NCBI GenBank assembly: GCA_958439195.1
Contig: OY288162.1
Coordinates: 1 to 57,828 of the forward strand
Origin: an uncultured Paracoccaceae bacterium
GTDB taxonomy: Bacteria; Pseudomonadota; Alphaproteobacteria; Rhodobacterales; Rhodobacteraceae
Length of the DNA: 57,828 bases
Reading direction: 5' to 3'
Under the pieces are notes generated by a model. It did no database searches. It saw only the letters and a program-made list of their open reading frames with translations, and was not told where the DNA came from. Shown here one piece after another: positions 1 through 8,166 of this stretch; the first letter of the stretch is position 1; each line of letters starts with the position of its first letter. The translations under genes were made by a program, and so were the position numbers.

Positions 1-1050
1 GGACAGATGCAAACGCTCCATCTCGGTCGCCAAGGCGCCGGTGTCATCCCTGTCCAATCCATCCGTGATCAGCAAAACCACAGCCCCCTGCCCCAGCACC
101 CGGCGCGACCAGTCGCGGTTGAACCCGCGCAGACACGACCCGATCCGCGTCCCGCCCGACCAATCCTGTGCCTCTGCACCTGCTGCCTTTAACGCGGCAT
201 CGACATCGCGGTTCCGCAGATGCCGCGTTATATTTGTCAGCCGCGTGCCAAAGGTGAAGGCATGAACCCGCGCCCATCCCTGCCCCTTTCGGTTGGCGAC
301 CGCATGAACGAAATGCAGCACCAGGCGGGAATACTGGCTCATCGAACCGGAAATGTCGCACAGCACCACAAGATTGGGCCAGCGCATCCCCGGCGATTTC
401 ATCGCCAGACGCGTCACCTCGCCCCCTTGCCGCAGGGCCGCGCGCAAGGTGCGCCGCCCGTCGATCCGATGCCCGCCCGGATCGCCCACCATCCGCCGTG
501 TCAGCAGGGGACGCACCGGAAGGGCCAACCGCGCCAGCATCCGCTTGGCCTCGGCCACCTCGGCCAAAGTCATCTGTTCGAAATCCAGCGTCTTTAGCCG
601 TTCCTCATGCGACATGGTGGCCGTGGCGTCGATCTCGACCCGATCCTCGCTTTCCGGCCCTGGCGTGTCGCGGGCGGGAATGTCGATCCCCTGCCCGTCC
701 AGCAATGCCTCTGCCGCGCGCTTTTCGGCGGCATCCGCCAGACGCTCCTCCTGCACCCCACGCACGGCGGGCAACAACAGCGTCATCATCTGTTCCAGAA
801 ACTGCGGATCGCGCCAATACAGCCGGAACACCTGTTCAAATACCGCCCGCTGTTCCGGGCGGCTGACGAAACAGGCATGCAGCGTCCAGAAGAAATCCAC
901 CCTTTCGGTGAACCCCGCCGCCTCTACCGCGCGGATCGCATCAATCACCCGCCCCGGCCCGATGGGCAGCCCCGCACGGCGTAACGCGCGGGCGAAATGC
1001 GCGATATTGTGCGACAGCTTGCCGTCATCGGGCAGCGCCAGATCATTCAT
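1..1050 (-). CDS. CoxE-like VWA domain protein (partial, C-terminus cut by window edge)
   Basis: The frame stays open from an ATG at 1050 to the first base of the window, giving 350 codons without a stop, so the C-terminus lies outside. The protein begins MNDLALPDDGKLSHNIAHFA. A von Willebrand A domain starts near residue 225 with the MIDAS motif DISGS at residues 232-236, followed by the GGTRIG segment (third MIDAS threonine) and a DGLDRDD stretch near the cut end. This is the CoxE/VWA family, which acts with MoxR-type AAA+ ATPases as a metal-dependent chaperone or cofactor-insertion pair. The MoxR gene lies just upstream in the same direction, with a 126-bp gap containing an intergenic repeat. 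No CO-dehydrogenase structural genes are visible, so the client is unknown. Confidence 0.85.
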   Translation of the reverse strand, partial: MNDLALPDDGKLSHNIAHFARALRRAGLPIGPGRVIDAIRAVEAAGFTERVDFFWTLHACFVSRPEQRAVFEQVFRLYWRDPQFLEQMMTLLLPAVRGVQEERLADAAEKRAAEALLDGQGIDIPARDTPGPESEDRVEIDATATMSHEERLKTLDFEQMTLAEVAEAKRMLARLALPVRPLLTRRMVGDPGGHRIDGRRTLRAALRQGGEVTRLAMKSPGMRWPNLVVLCDISGSMSQYSRLVLHFVHAVANRKGQGWARVHAFTFGTRLTNITRHLRNRDVDAALKAAGAEAQDWSGGTRIGSCLRGFNRDWSRRVLGQGAVVLLITDGLDRDDTGALATEMERLHLS

Positions 1051-1146
1051 CCAAACGCCCCCGTTGGGCCGAAGCCGGGACCGAATCCCGCCCACCCGTG
1101 CGGCGCCCAACACGAACCCGCCCGCAGGCGACTGGACGGGCAAGAT

Positions 1147-1172
1147 GAGTATTTGGGCCAAGGTGAAGGGGC
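1147..1172 (+). repeat. Intergenic repeat, copy 1 (core GTATTTGGGCCAAGGTGA)
   Basis: This copy lies between moxR and the VWA gene. On the minus strand it begins GCCCCTTCACCTTGGCCCAA and ends ATACTC. Over 26 bases it differs from copy 3 (23813-23837 region) at two positions, and it shares a 20-bp core with copy 2 (17151-17170). All three are intergenic. Confidence 0.7.
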
Positions 1173-1176
1173 AAAG

Positions 1177-2088
1177 TCACGCGAAGACCAACCCCTTCTT
1201 CACCTCATCCAACAGCTTTTTAGCCTCGGACCCCTGAATCTTTTGAATGTCATCCTGATACTTCAGGATCGCCCCCAGAGTGTCGGCGATCACCTCTGGC
1301 GAAAGCTGGATCACATCCAGCGCCAACAGGCATTTCGCCCAGTCGATCGTTTCTGCCACACCGGGTTTCTTGAACAGATCCTCGGACCGCAGACGCTGCA
1401 CAAAGGCCACCACCTCGCGGCTCAGCCGGTCCTGCGCATCGGGCGCGCGGGCGTGCAGGATTTCCAACTCGCGCTCAAAACCGGGATAATCCACCCAGTG
1501 ATACAGGCAACGCCGCTTCAGCGCGTCATGCACCTCGCGCGTGCGGTTCGATGTCAGGATCACGATGGGCGGCTCAGGTGCGGTGATTGTTCCCAGTTCC
1601 GGGATCGTCACCTGAAAATCCGACAGCGCCTCCAGCAGGAAGGCTTCGAACGGTTCATCGCTGCGGTCCAGTTCGTCAATCAGCAGGACCGGCGCCCCCC
1701 CTGCCTGCGGCCGCATCGCCGCCAGCAGCGGGCGCTCGATCAGATACTCTTCGGTGAACAGTTCTGCCTTCAGCGTGTCGCGGTCAGCGCCACCCCCGGC
1801 CTCGGCTGTGCGGATGGCGATCATCTGCGCGGCGAAGTTCCATTCGTAAACGGCAGAAGATGCATCCATCCCCTCATGGCATTGCAGCCGGATCAGCCGC
1901 CGCCCAAGGGACGCGGCAAGCACCTTGGCAATCTCGGTCTTGCCCACCCCCGCCTCGCCTTCCAGAAACAGGGGCCGACCCAGCCTGAGCGACAGGAAAA
2001 CAACAGTGGCCAGCGCGCGAGAGGCGACATAGCCCTGCCCCGACAAAAGGGTTTCCACCGCATCAATGGATGTTGGCAAGTCCCGCAC
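1177..2088 (-). CDS. MoxR-family AAA+ ATPase
   Basis: A 303-residue protein read from a GTG at 2088 preceded by GGGGGA. This start gives MRDLPTSIDAVETLL, the usual N-terminus of the family; the longer open frame upstream runs through the divergent glycosyltransferase gene and looks spurious. Walker A GEAGVGKT is at residues 44-51 and Walker B LLIDELD near 135-141, followed by sensor 1 (LTSNRTRE). MoxR ATPases of the CoxD type work with VWA proteins to mature or remodel metalloenzymes and complexes in the cytoplasm. The CoxE-like gene follows in the same direction, so the two probably form one unit. Confidence 0.88.
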   Translation of the reverse strand: MRDLPTSIDAVETLLSGQGYVASRALATVVFLSLRLGRPLFLEGEAGVGKTEIAKVLAASLGRRLIRLQCHEGMDASSAVYEWNFAAQMIAIRTAEAGGGADRDTLKAELFTEEYLIERPLLAAMRPQAGGAPVLLIDELDRSDEPFEAFLLEALSDFQVTIPELGTITAPEPPIVILTSNRTREVHDALKRRCLYHWVDYPGFERELEILHARAPDAQDRLSREVVAFVQRLRSEDLFKKPGVAETIDWAKCLLALDVIQLSPEVIADTLGAILKYQDDIQKIQGSEAKKLLDEVKKGLVFA

Positions 2089-2220
2089 CGCATATCCCCC
2101 ATTCTGGCCCCATTCATGCTTGGCCCCGCCCTGTTGGCGGGTCAACCCGCCATAGCCCCGCATGCGACCAATGGAGGGGGCCGTTCCCATTCCCCCGTCG
2201 GCCATGCTATCGGTTCTGCC

Positions 2221-3246
2221 ATGCGTGTGCTGGCAATCCTTACCGTGCGGAATGAAGGCAGTTTCCTGCTGGAATGGCTGGCGCATCACCGCGCGGCGGG
2301 CATCACCGACTTCCTTGTTTTTTCCAACGATTGCACGGATGGCACCGATCTGATGCTGGACCGGCTGGGCGCGATGGGCTGGCTGACCCACATCCGCAAC
2401 GATGCGCCGCAAGACAGGGCGGCAAATGACAGGGGGCCGCAATGGTCGGCATTGAAGGCCGCAGCCACCCATCCGCTTGCAAAGGCGGCCGATTGGATAC
2501 TGGTCCTCGACATCGACGAATTCGTGAACATCCACGTGGGCGACCGCACCATCCCCGCCCTGCTTGATGCCCTGCCGAATGCGGATGCCATAACCCTGAC
2601 ATGGCGGATGTTCGGCAATGCCGGTGTTGTGACCCTAACCGACGTGCCGGTGACGGAAACCTTTACCCACGCCGCAGCAGACCCGCTGAACTGGCCCTGG
2701 CGTGCGGTGATGTTCAAGACGCTCTATCGCAATGATGGCCGCTTCGGCCAACCTGGCGTGCATCGCCCCAAGGGTCAGGTGACAGACCGCCAGCGCTGGT
2801 TCGACTGCGCCGGTCGTCCGCTGCCGGGGGGACCACAGCGCATCTTCTCGGCGCTCGGGCAGCCGCATTACGCCCTCGCGCAGCTCAATCACTATGCGCT
2901 TGGGTCGATAGAGGGGTATCTGGTCAAGGCCGACCGTGGCCGCGCCAATCGTGACGCTTCGGCCTTTGATCTGGGCTACTGGATCGACCGCAACCTCTGC
3001 GATGCCGAGGATCGGTCCATCTTGGCCCCGAACAGCCACGCGATACGGGCCGCGCTGATGGCCGATCCCGAACTTGCGCGCCTGCACAGCGCGGCCTTTG
3101 ACTGGCGACGCAAAAGGTTCATGGATCTGATGCGCGACGATGACTTTCGCGCGCTGTTCGGTCGCCTCTTGATGACCCGGCCCACCCGCCACCTTACCGC
3201 CGATCAGGCACGGCTGATCTGGACCCACGCAGTCACACCCGACTGA
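2221..3246 (+). CDS. Glycosyltransferase family 2-like protein (GT-A, DxDEF motif)
   Basis: A 341-residue protein from the ATG at 2221, which gives MRVLAILTVRNEGSFLLEWL, a typical family-2-like N-terminus. The nucleotide-sugar/metal motif is DIDEF at residues 97-101, after SNDCTDGTD at 35-43. It belongs to the bacterial proteins annotated as glycosyltransferase family 2 or 92-like. Its N-terminal two thirds align with the first domain of the fusion protein at 41442-43316 (EWLAHH / EWIAHH, NDCTDGTD / NDCSDGTD, DIDEF / DADEF, NHYALGS / NHYAVKS). It is divergent from moxR, and a hydrolase-like gene follows after 176 bp. Donor and acceptor are unknown. Confidence 0.75.
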   Translation: MRVLAILTVRNEGSFLLEWLAHHRAAGITDFLVFSNDCTDGTDLMLDRLGAMGWLTHIRNDAPQDRAANDRGPQWSALKAAATHPLAKAADWILVLDIDEFVNIHVGDRTIPALLDALPNADAITLTWRMFGNAGVVTLTDVPVTETFTHAAADPLNWPWRAVMFKTLYRNDGRFGQPGVHRPKGQVTDRQRWFDCAGRPLPGGPQRIFSALGQPHYALAQLNHYALGSIEGYLVKADRGRANRDASAFDLGYWIDRNLCDAEDRSILAPNSHAIRAALMADPELARLHSAAFDWRRKRFMDLMRDDDFRALFGRLLMTRPTRHLTADQARLIWTHAVTPD

Positions 3247-3422
3247 CCCGACCACCCTGCGAAAATCCGCCCAGCCCGCCACCGAACGGCTTTCCAAATG
3301 CCCCGTTCCGCTCCAGTCATGCCACAAACTTGCCGTTTGCGGCCATTACAACGCAGGGCAGAGTATCAAGACCCGAGTCCGGGACACGCCCGCGACCGAC
3401 CGAGCAGAAAAGGCAGCCGCCG

Positions 3423-4457
3423 ATGAACGACCGCGCCGAAGGCGATGTTTCAGACATGGACCGCGAAGATGCGGGACCAACCGAATCGTCTGACCGGCAG
3501 CCCGTGCTGGACCGTGACCAATGGTTTGCCAGGATCGACGAGCTGTGTGCCGAAGAAGGCTATTTCGAACCGCTGGGCAAAAGTCATTCTGCCTATTTCC
3601 ACGATGACGGCCCGATCCTGCTGGTGTCCTTCGAATCGCTTGACCGAATCCTTGCGCGAAAAGGGCAAATGCCCTTTGGCCATGATGTGGCCGTGGCCAA
3701 TGGCTGGTCACACCTGACCCTGATTTGCGACGGTGAAACCTGGTTCCGCGATCCTGCCGTCTGGGGCTATTTCGACCGGCTGGTGGACGAGGCATTCTTT
3801 GAAGATTTCGACCGTGTCCTGTTTTATGGTGCGGGCGATGCGGGCTATGCCGCCTGCGCCTATTGCGTCTGCGCGCCGGGGGCGACCGTTCTGGCCATCA
3901 GCCCGCGCGCCACGCTTGACCCCGCCATCACCGGCTGGGATCACCGCAACACCAGTTTGCGCCGTCTCGATTTTTCGACCCGCTACGGCTATGCGCCCGA
4001 CATGACAGAAGGCGCGTCGCGCGTCTTTGTGGTGTTTGATCCGCAAATGCCCGAAAACGCCATGCACGCCGCCCTGTTCCGCGCCGATTGGGTCACGCCC
4101 TTGCCCGCGCGGCACTTTGGCGATTCGATCGAGGCCGCAATCGAACAGACCGGCATCCTGCCCGATCTACTGACCGCCGCCTGCGAGGCGCGACTTGATC
4201 CTGTCGGCTTTGCCCGCCTGTGGCGCATCCGCCGCCGCTATTCACCCTATCTGCGGGGAATGCTGCGCAAGACCGAAATGGCACAACGCCCGCGTCTGGC
4301 CCTGATGGTCTGTCGGTCAGTGGTGGCCCGCATGGGCGGATACCGCTTCCGGCGCAAGCTGCTGGAATTGGAATCGCGCCTCGGCCTGCCGTCCAGCGTG
4401 CAGCAGGGTGACACCCTCACCTCTGGCACATCCTCCAGCGACGATATGCGCAACTGA
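3423..4457 (+). CDS. Alpha/beta-hydrolase-like protein lacking the nucleophile serine
   Basis: A 344-residue protein with start ATG 3423 behind an AAAGGCAG ribosome-binding site. I do not recognise a characterised homologue. It aligns colinearly with the N-terminal domain of the protein at 46782-48920: LLVSFESL / LAVTFDNL, the nucleophile elbow YGAGDAGYAA / VGASMGGFAA, and ATVLAISPRATLDP / AAVLAFSPQTTLAR. At the elbow the Gly-x-Ser-x-Gly serine is glycine here (G138), so hydrolase chemistry is unlikely and a binding or structural role is more plausible. Related proteins may be annotated as phosphoadenosine phosphosulfate reductase (my recollection), but I see no such motif. The C-terminal tail after about residue 315 is Ser/Thr-rich and low complexity. 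Confidence 0.6.
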   Translation: MNDRAEGDVSDMDREDAGPTESSDRQPVLDRDQWFARIDELCAEEGYFEPLGKSHSAYFHDDGPILLVSFESLDRILARKGQMPFGHDVAVANGWSHLTLICDGETWFRDPAVWGYFDRLVDEAFFEDFDRVLFYGAGDAGYAACAYCVCAPGATVLAISPRATLDPAITGWDHRNTSLRRLDFSTRYGYAPDMTEGASRVFVVFDPQMPENAMHAALFRADWVTPLPARHFGDSIEAAIEQTGILPDLLTAACEARLDPVGFARLWRIRRRYSPYLRGMLRKTEMAQRPRLALMVCRSVVARMGGYRFRRKLLELESRLGLPSSVQQGDTLTSGTSSSDDMRN

Positions 4458-4532
4458 CGCCACCGGCGGACGGCCTGCATAACGGGCCATTCTGTGCTGG
4501 AAAGCGAAGGCCAGTTGCGCTACGCGCAACCC

Positions 4533-5573
4533 ATGATGCAAAGCCTTACCCTCCGCCGCCCGGACGACTGGCACCTTCATTTGCGCGATGGCGCGATGTT
4601 GCAAGGGGTGCTGCCCGAAACCGCCCGTCATTTCGCCCGCGCGATCATCATGCCGAACCTTGTCCCGCCAGTCGTGACGGGGGATCAGGCCGCCGCCTAC
4701 CGCGACCGCATCCTGGCGGCGCTGCCCGATGGCATGGCGTTTGAACCGCTGATGACACTTTATCTGACCGAAACCACCGATCCTGCGGATGTCGCCGCCG
4801 CCCATGCCTCTGGCCTGATCAAGGCGGTCAAACTCTATCCCGCCGGGGCCACGACCAATTCCCACGGTGGCGTGCGTGACCTATCGACCGTCACCGCCGT
4901 TCTGGAAAAGATGGCCGAAATCGGCCTGCCCCTTTGCGTGCATGGCGAGGTGACAACACCCGAGGTGGACATCTTCGACCGTGAAGCCGTGTTCATCGAC
5001 ACGGTCCTCGATCCCTTGCGTCGCCGTATTCCCGGCCTGCGCGTGGTGATGGAACACATCACCACCGAGGAAGGCGTGGCCTATGCCCGCGCCGGCGGCG
5101 ATGACCTTGGGGCCACGATCACCACCCATCATTTGATCATCAACCGCAACCATATTCTCGTGGGTGGGATCAAGCCGCACTACTATTGCCTGCCGGTTGC
5201 CAAACGTGAAAAGCACCGCCTTGCCCTGCGCGCGGCTGCGACCAGCGGCGAAGGCCGCTTCTTCCTCGGCACCGACAGTGCGCCGCATGTCGACGCGCTC
5301 AAGGAACATGCCTGCGGTTGCGCCGGATGTTTCACCGCGACCAATACCCTGCAACTCCTCGCCCACGTGTTCGACGAGGAGAACGCCCTCGACCGGCTTG
5401 AGGCCTTCACCAGCCTGAATGGACCCCGGTTCTACGGCCTGCCGCTGAACGAAGACCGCATCACCCTTACCAAAGGCACCACCGCCCAATGGCCAGCCAA
5501 GATTTTCACCGAAGCCGGCCCCGTCACCGTCTTTGATCCCGGCTTCCCGGTGCAGTGGCACGTCGAAGCCTGA
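4533..5573 (+). CDS. pyrC: Dihydroorotase
   Basis: Catalyses the reversible cyclisation of N-carbamoyl-aspartate to dihydroorotate, the third step of pyrimidine synthesis. The protein is 346 residues from ATG 4533 (MMQSLTLRRPDDWHLHLRDG), matching the class II enzyme length of about 348. Visible sites are the HLHLRDG metal ligands, the KAVKLYPAGATTNS segment with the carboxylated lysine, HGEV, and a late FLGTDSAPH stretch with the catalytic aspartate. ATG 4536 or GTG 4494 could also start it; none has a strong Shine-Dalgarno site. A short inverted repeat (GTTGCG-ctacg-CGCAAC, 4514-4530) covers the leader. pyrE follows. Confidence 0.93.
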   Translation: MMQSLTLRRPDDWHLHLRDGAMLQGVLPETARHFARAIIMPNLVPPVVTGDQAAAYRDRILAALPDGMAFEPLMTLYLTETTDPADVAAAHASGLIKAVKLYPAGATTNSHGGVRDLSTVTAVLEKMAEIGLPLCVHGEVTTPEVDIFDREAVFIDTVLDPLRRRIPGLRVVMEHITTEEGVAYARAGGDDLGATITTHHLIINRNHILVGGIKPHYYCLPVAKREKHRLALRAAATSGEGRFFLGTDSAPHVDALKEHACGCAGCFTATNTLQLLAHVFDEENALDRLEAFTSLNGPRFYGLPLNEDRITLTKGTTAQWPAKIFTEAGPVTVFDPGFPVQWHVEA

Positions 5574-5579
5574 ACCCGC

Positions 5580-5680
5580 GAAAATCTTGGAAAGATTTTC
5601 CGCCCCGTCCCCCGCCGAAGAATTTTCGGCGAAATTCTTCGCCCCGCCCCCAAAATCCTTCGCTGAAAGATTTTGGGGGC
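5580..5680. repeat. Three consecutive AT-rich hairpins between pyrC and pyrE
   Basis: Three perfect inverted repeats sit end to end. The first is GAAAATCTT-gga-AAGATTTTC (5580-5600). The second has a 10-bp stem, CGAAGAATTT / AAATTCTTCG (5616-5641). The third has a 12-bp stem, GCCCCCAAAATC / GATTTTGGGGGC (5646-5680). The stems share an AAATCTT/AAATTCTT theme. They may act as a terminator or attenuator cluster, as an RNA-stabilising element, or as a REP-like intergenic repeat. pyrE starts 20 bp downstream. Confidence 0.75.
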
Positions 5681-5700
5681 TGCCGACAGGAACCGCCCAG

Positions 5701-6381
5701 ATGATCCCCACCGCCTTCCCCCCGAAAGAAGAAATCGCCCGCCTCACCGCCCGCGCCCTGCTGGAAATCAAGGCTGTGCATTTCAATGCCGAAACGCCGT
5801 TCACACTGGCCTCCGGCCTGCCTTCGCCCACCTATATCGACTGCCGCAAGCTGATCAGCTATCCGCGCATCCGCTCCACCTTGATGGACTTTCTGACCGT
5901 GACCGTCATGCGCGACGCCGGGTTCGAGGCGTTTGACAACATCGCCGGTGGCGAAACCGCGGGCATCCCCTTTGCCGCATTGGTCGCCGAACGCATGGCC
6001 CTGCCGATGACCTATGTGCGCAAAAAGCCGAAAGGCTATGGCCGCAATGCCCGGATCGAAGGCGCGATGTCTGAAGGCCAGCGCGTTCTGCTGGTCGAAG
6101 ACCTGACAACCGATGGCGGTTCGAAACTGTCCTTCGTCGACGCGATCCGCGAAACCGGGGCCACCTGCGGCCACACCGCCGTGATCTTCTACTATGGCAT
6201 TTTCCCCGAAACCACCCAACGCCTGGCCGATCATGGCGTGGCGCTGCATCACCTTTGCACCTGGTGGGATGTGCTGGCCGAGGCACAGGCCAGCGGCGCC
6301 TTTGACGCCGCAACGCTGGCCGAGGTGGAAACCTTCCTGAAGGATCCCCGCGCCTGGCAAGACGCACGAAAATCCGTGTAA
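5701..6381 (+). CDS. pyrE: Orotate phosphoribosyltransferase
   Basis: Transfers the phosphoribosyl group of PRPP to orotate to form OMP. The protein is 226 residues from ATG 5701. The upstream part of the frame is excluded because it runs through the hairpin array. The PRPP-binding loop VLLVEDLTTDGGSK is complete, as are the FDNIAGGETAGIPFA and YVRKKPKGYGRNARIEG segments that carry catalytic lysines and the flexible loop. It follows pyrC directly, so the pair covers two pyrimidine steps, separated by the triple hairpin that could tune expression between them. Confidence 0.93.
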   Translation: MIPTAFPPKEEIARLTARALLEIKAVHFNAETPFTLASGLPSPTYIDCRKLISYPRIRSTLMDFLTVTVMRDAGFEAFDNIAGGETAGIPFAALVAERMALPMTYVRKKPKGYGRNARIEGAMSEGQRVLLVEDLTTDGGSKLSFVDAIRETGATCGHTAVIFYYGIFPETTQRLADHGVALHHLCTWWDVLAEAQASGAFDAATLAEVETFLKDPRAWQDARKSV

Positions 6382-6412
6382 GCCAAAAGTTTTCCGGGGG
6401 CAAAGCTGTGGA

Positions 6413-6434
6413 TGGCCTGTGCATGGCCTGTGCA
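6413..6434 (+). repeat. 11-bp tandem direct repeat (TGGCCTGTGCA x2)
   Basis: TGGCCTGTGCA occurs at 6413-6423 and again, exactly and without a gap, at 6424-6434. It lies in the 273-bp gap between pyrE and dnaB, directly after the sequence TGTGGATGG (6407-6415), which resembles a degenerate inverse DnaA box. Confidence 0.6.
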
Positions 6435-6550
6435 AGGAATGTGCGGGACTCAGCCCCGCAGGCTGAAAATTTCCGTTCTCCGGTGCCCGGCACGGACAAC
6501 ACCCGCAAGATATGGTAGCCTGATCCCCTACAGGCCGAGTCGACCCCGCC

Positions 6551-6559
6551 TTATCCACA
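6551..6559 (+). promoter_or_regulatory. Perfect DnaA-box sequence upstream of dnaB
   Basis: TTATCCACA matches the strict DnaA-box consensus and lies 95 bp before the dnaB start codon. A weaker inverse match is at 6407-6415. DnaA could regulate dnaB here, but one nonamer can arise by chance and no other origin feature is present. Confidence 0.4.
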
Positions 6560-6654
6560 GGGTTGTTCCAGCCTGTTACACTGCTTGAAACCGGGGCACA
6601 TAGGCCCCCGGAAAAACCCCTGCTGTTCCGCAGGCAAACCGACCCGAGGCAGAG

Positions 6655-8154
6655 ATGAACGAAATCGCCACGCTGCGCCCCACTCTTCCGGCGCCCCCCC
6701 AGCCCGATACCGAATCCCTTCCCCAGAATATCGAGGCGGAACAACAGCTTCTTGGCGCCATCCTCACCAATAATGACATCTATGACCGCATCGCCGCCTT
6801 GGTGAAGGCCGATCATTTCTACGACCCGGTCCACCAGCGCATCTTCGAAAAGGCCGCAGCCCGCATCCAGAAGAACGCCCTCGCCTCTCCCGTCACGCTC
6901 AAGCCGTTTTTCGAAGATGACGAAGGCCTACGCGAACTGGGCGGCCCGGCCTACCTTGTTCGGCTTGCCGGGGCTGCCATTTCGTCCTTTGCGGCCCGCG
7001 ACTATGCCCAGATGATCTATGATCTGGCCGTGCGCCGCGAACTGATCGCCCTGGGCCGCGACATAGCCGCCCGCGCGGCCAAGGTCGAGGTGACGTCAGA
7101 ACCCCGCGAACAGATCACCGAGGCCGAACAAAGCCTTTATAAACTGGGTGAACAGGGCGTGTCGCAACGCGGGTTCGTGTCATTCCTGCGCGCCACGACA
7201 GAGGCGGTCAATTCCGCCAACGCCGCCTATCAGCGCGGCGGCGGTCTTGCCGGCATCTCGACCGGCCTTGTCGATCTGGACCGCAAGCTGGGTGGCCTGC
7301 ACCCGTCGGACCTCCTTATTCTTGCCGGTCGTCCGTCGATGGGCAAAACATCGCTTGCCACCAACATCGCCTTCAACATCGCCAAGGCCTATCGCCGGGG
7401 CCGCACCCATGATGGCAACGAAGGCGCGGTTGAAGGCGGCGTCGTCGGCTTCTTCTCGCTGGAAATGAGCAGCGAACAGCTTGCCGCCCGTATCCTGTCC
7501 GAGGCGTCCGAGGTGCCGTCCGAACAGATCCGCCGCGGCGACATGACCGAGGTGGAATTCCGCCGCTTTGTCGAAGCGGCGAAATCGCTGGAATCCTGCC
7601 CTCTGTATATCGACGACACTCCCGCCCTGCCGATCAGCCAGGTCGCCGCCCGCGCCCGCCGCCTGAAACGGACACATGGCCTAGATGTGCTGATGGTCGA
7701 CTACCTGCAACTGCTCAAGGGCACGGGGCGGGGCGAAACCAACCGCGTGCAGGAAGTGTCGGAAATCACCCAAGGGCTGAAGGCTATCGCCAAGGAACTG
7801 AATATCCCCGTCGTGGCGCTGTCACAGCTATCCCGAACCGTGGAATCCCGCGATGACAAGCGCCCGCAACTGTCGGACCTGCGCGAATCCGGGTCCATCG
7901 AACAGGATGCCGACGTGGTCATGTTCGTCTACCGCGACGAATACTATCACGAACGCCTGAAACCGCAGGAAGACGATCCGAAATTCCCGGAATGGCTTGA
8001 CAAGATGAACCGCGTCCACGGCAAGGCCGAGGTGGTGATCGGCAAGCAACGGCACGGCCCCATCGGCACCGTCGAATTGTCCTTCGAAGGGCGCTTTACC
8101 CGCTTTGGCAACCTTGCACAGCCGTGGCAGGGTGACGGCCAGGCGCAATACTGA
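6655..8154 (+). CDS. dnaB: Replicative DNA helicase DnaB
   Basis: Hexameric 5'-3' helicase that unwinds DNA at the replication fork. The protein is 499 residues from ATG 6655, behind GAGGCAGAG. The N-terminal domain begins near residue 22 (PQNIEAEQQLLGAIL). The RecA-like domain holds Walker A GRPSMGKTS, the FFSLEMSSEQLAAR segment, Walker B LMVDYLQLL and the later QLSRTVESR and SGSIEQDADVV motifs. A short glycine-rich insertion (RTHDGNEGAVEGG) follows the Walker A helix; I believe it is common in Rhodobacterales DnaB. An SDR gene starts 12 bp after the stop. Confidence 0.97.
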   Translation: MNEIATLRPTLPAPPQPDTESLPQNIEAEQQLLGAILTNNDIYDRIAALVKADHFYDPVHQRIFEKAAARIQKNALASPVTLKPFFEDDEGLRELGGPAYLVRLAGAAISSFAARDYAQMIYDLAVRRELIALGRDIAARAAKVEVTSEPREQITEAEQSLYKLGEQGVSQRGFVSFLRATTEAVNSANAAYQRGGGLAGISTGLVDLDRKLGGLHPSDLLILAGRPSMGKTSLATNIAFNIAKAYRRGRTHDGNEGAVEGGVVGFFSLEMSSEQLAARILSEASEVPSEQIRRGDMTEVEFRRFVEAAKSLESCPLYIDDTPALPISQVAARARRLKRTHGLDVLMVDYLQLLKGTGRGETNRVQEVSEITQGLKAIAKELNIPVVALSQLSRTVESRDDKRPQLSDLRESGSIEQDADVVMFVYRDEYYHERLKPQEDDPKFPEWLDKMNRVHGKAEVVIGKQRHGPIGTVELSFEGRFTRFGNLAQPWQGDGQAQY

Positions 8155-8166
8155 CCGGACACGCAC

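Noticed and set aside
353..1237. Long plus-strand reading frame across the VWA gene
   Set aside because: Antisense to a clear VWA/MIDAS protein; composition is Arg/Pro/Ser-rich, as expected of a shadow frame in GC-rich DNA.
1..2088. CO dehydrogenase maturation operon
   Set aside because: Only the MoxR and VWA genes are present; no coxMSL-type genes are seen, and such pairs are widespread without them.
5533..5700. N-terminal extension of PyrE in the same frame
   Set aside because: It overlaps the pyrC end and the triple hairpin, and PyrE family proteins begin at the ATG 5701 region.
6407..6654. Replication origin at the DnaA box
   Set aside because: Only one perfect nonamer, no AT-rich unwinding element or origin genes; regulatory use is the most that can be said.
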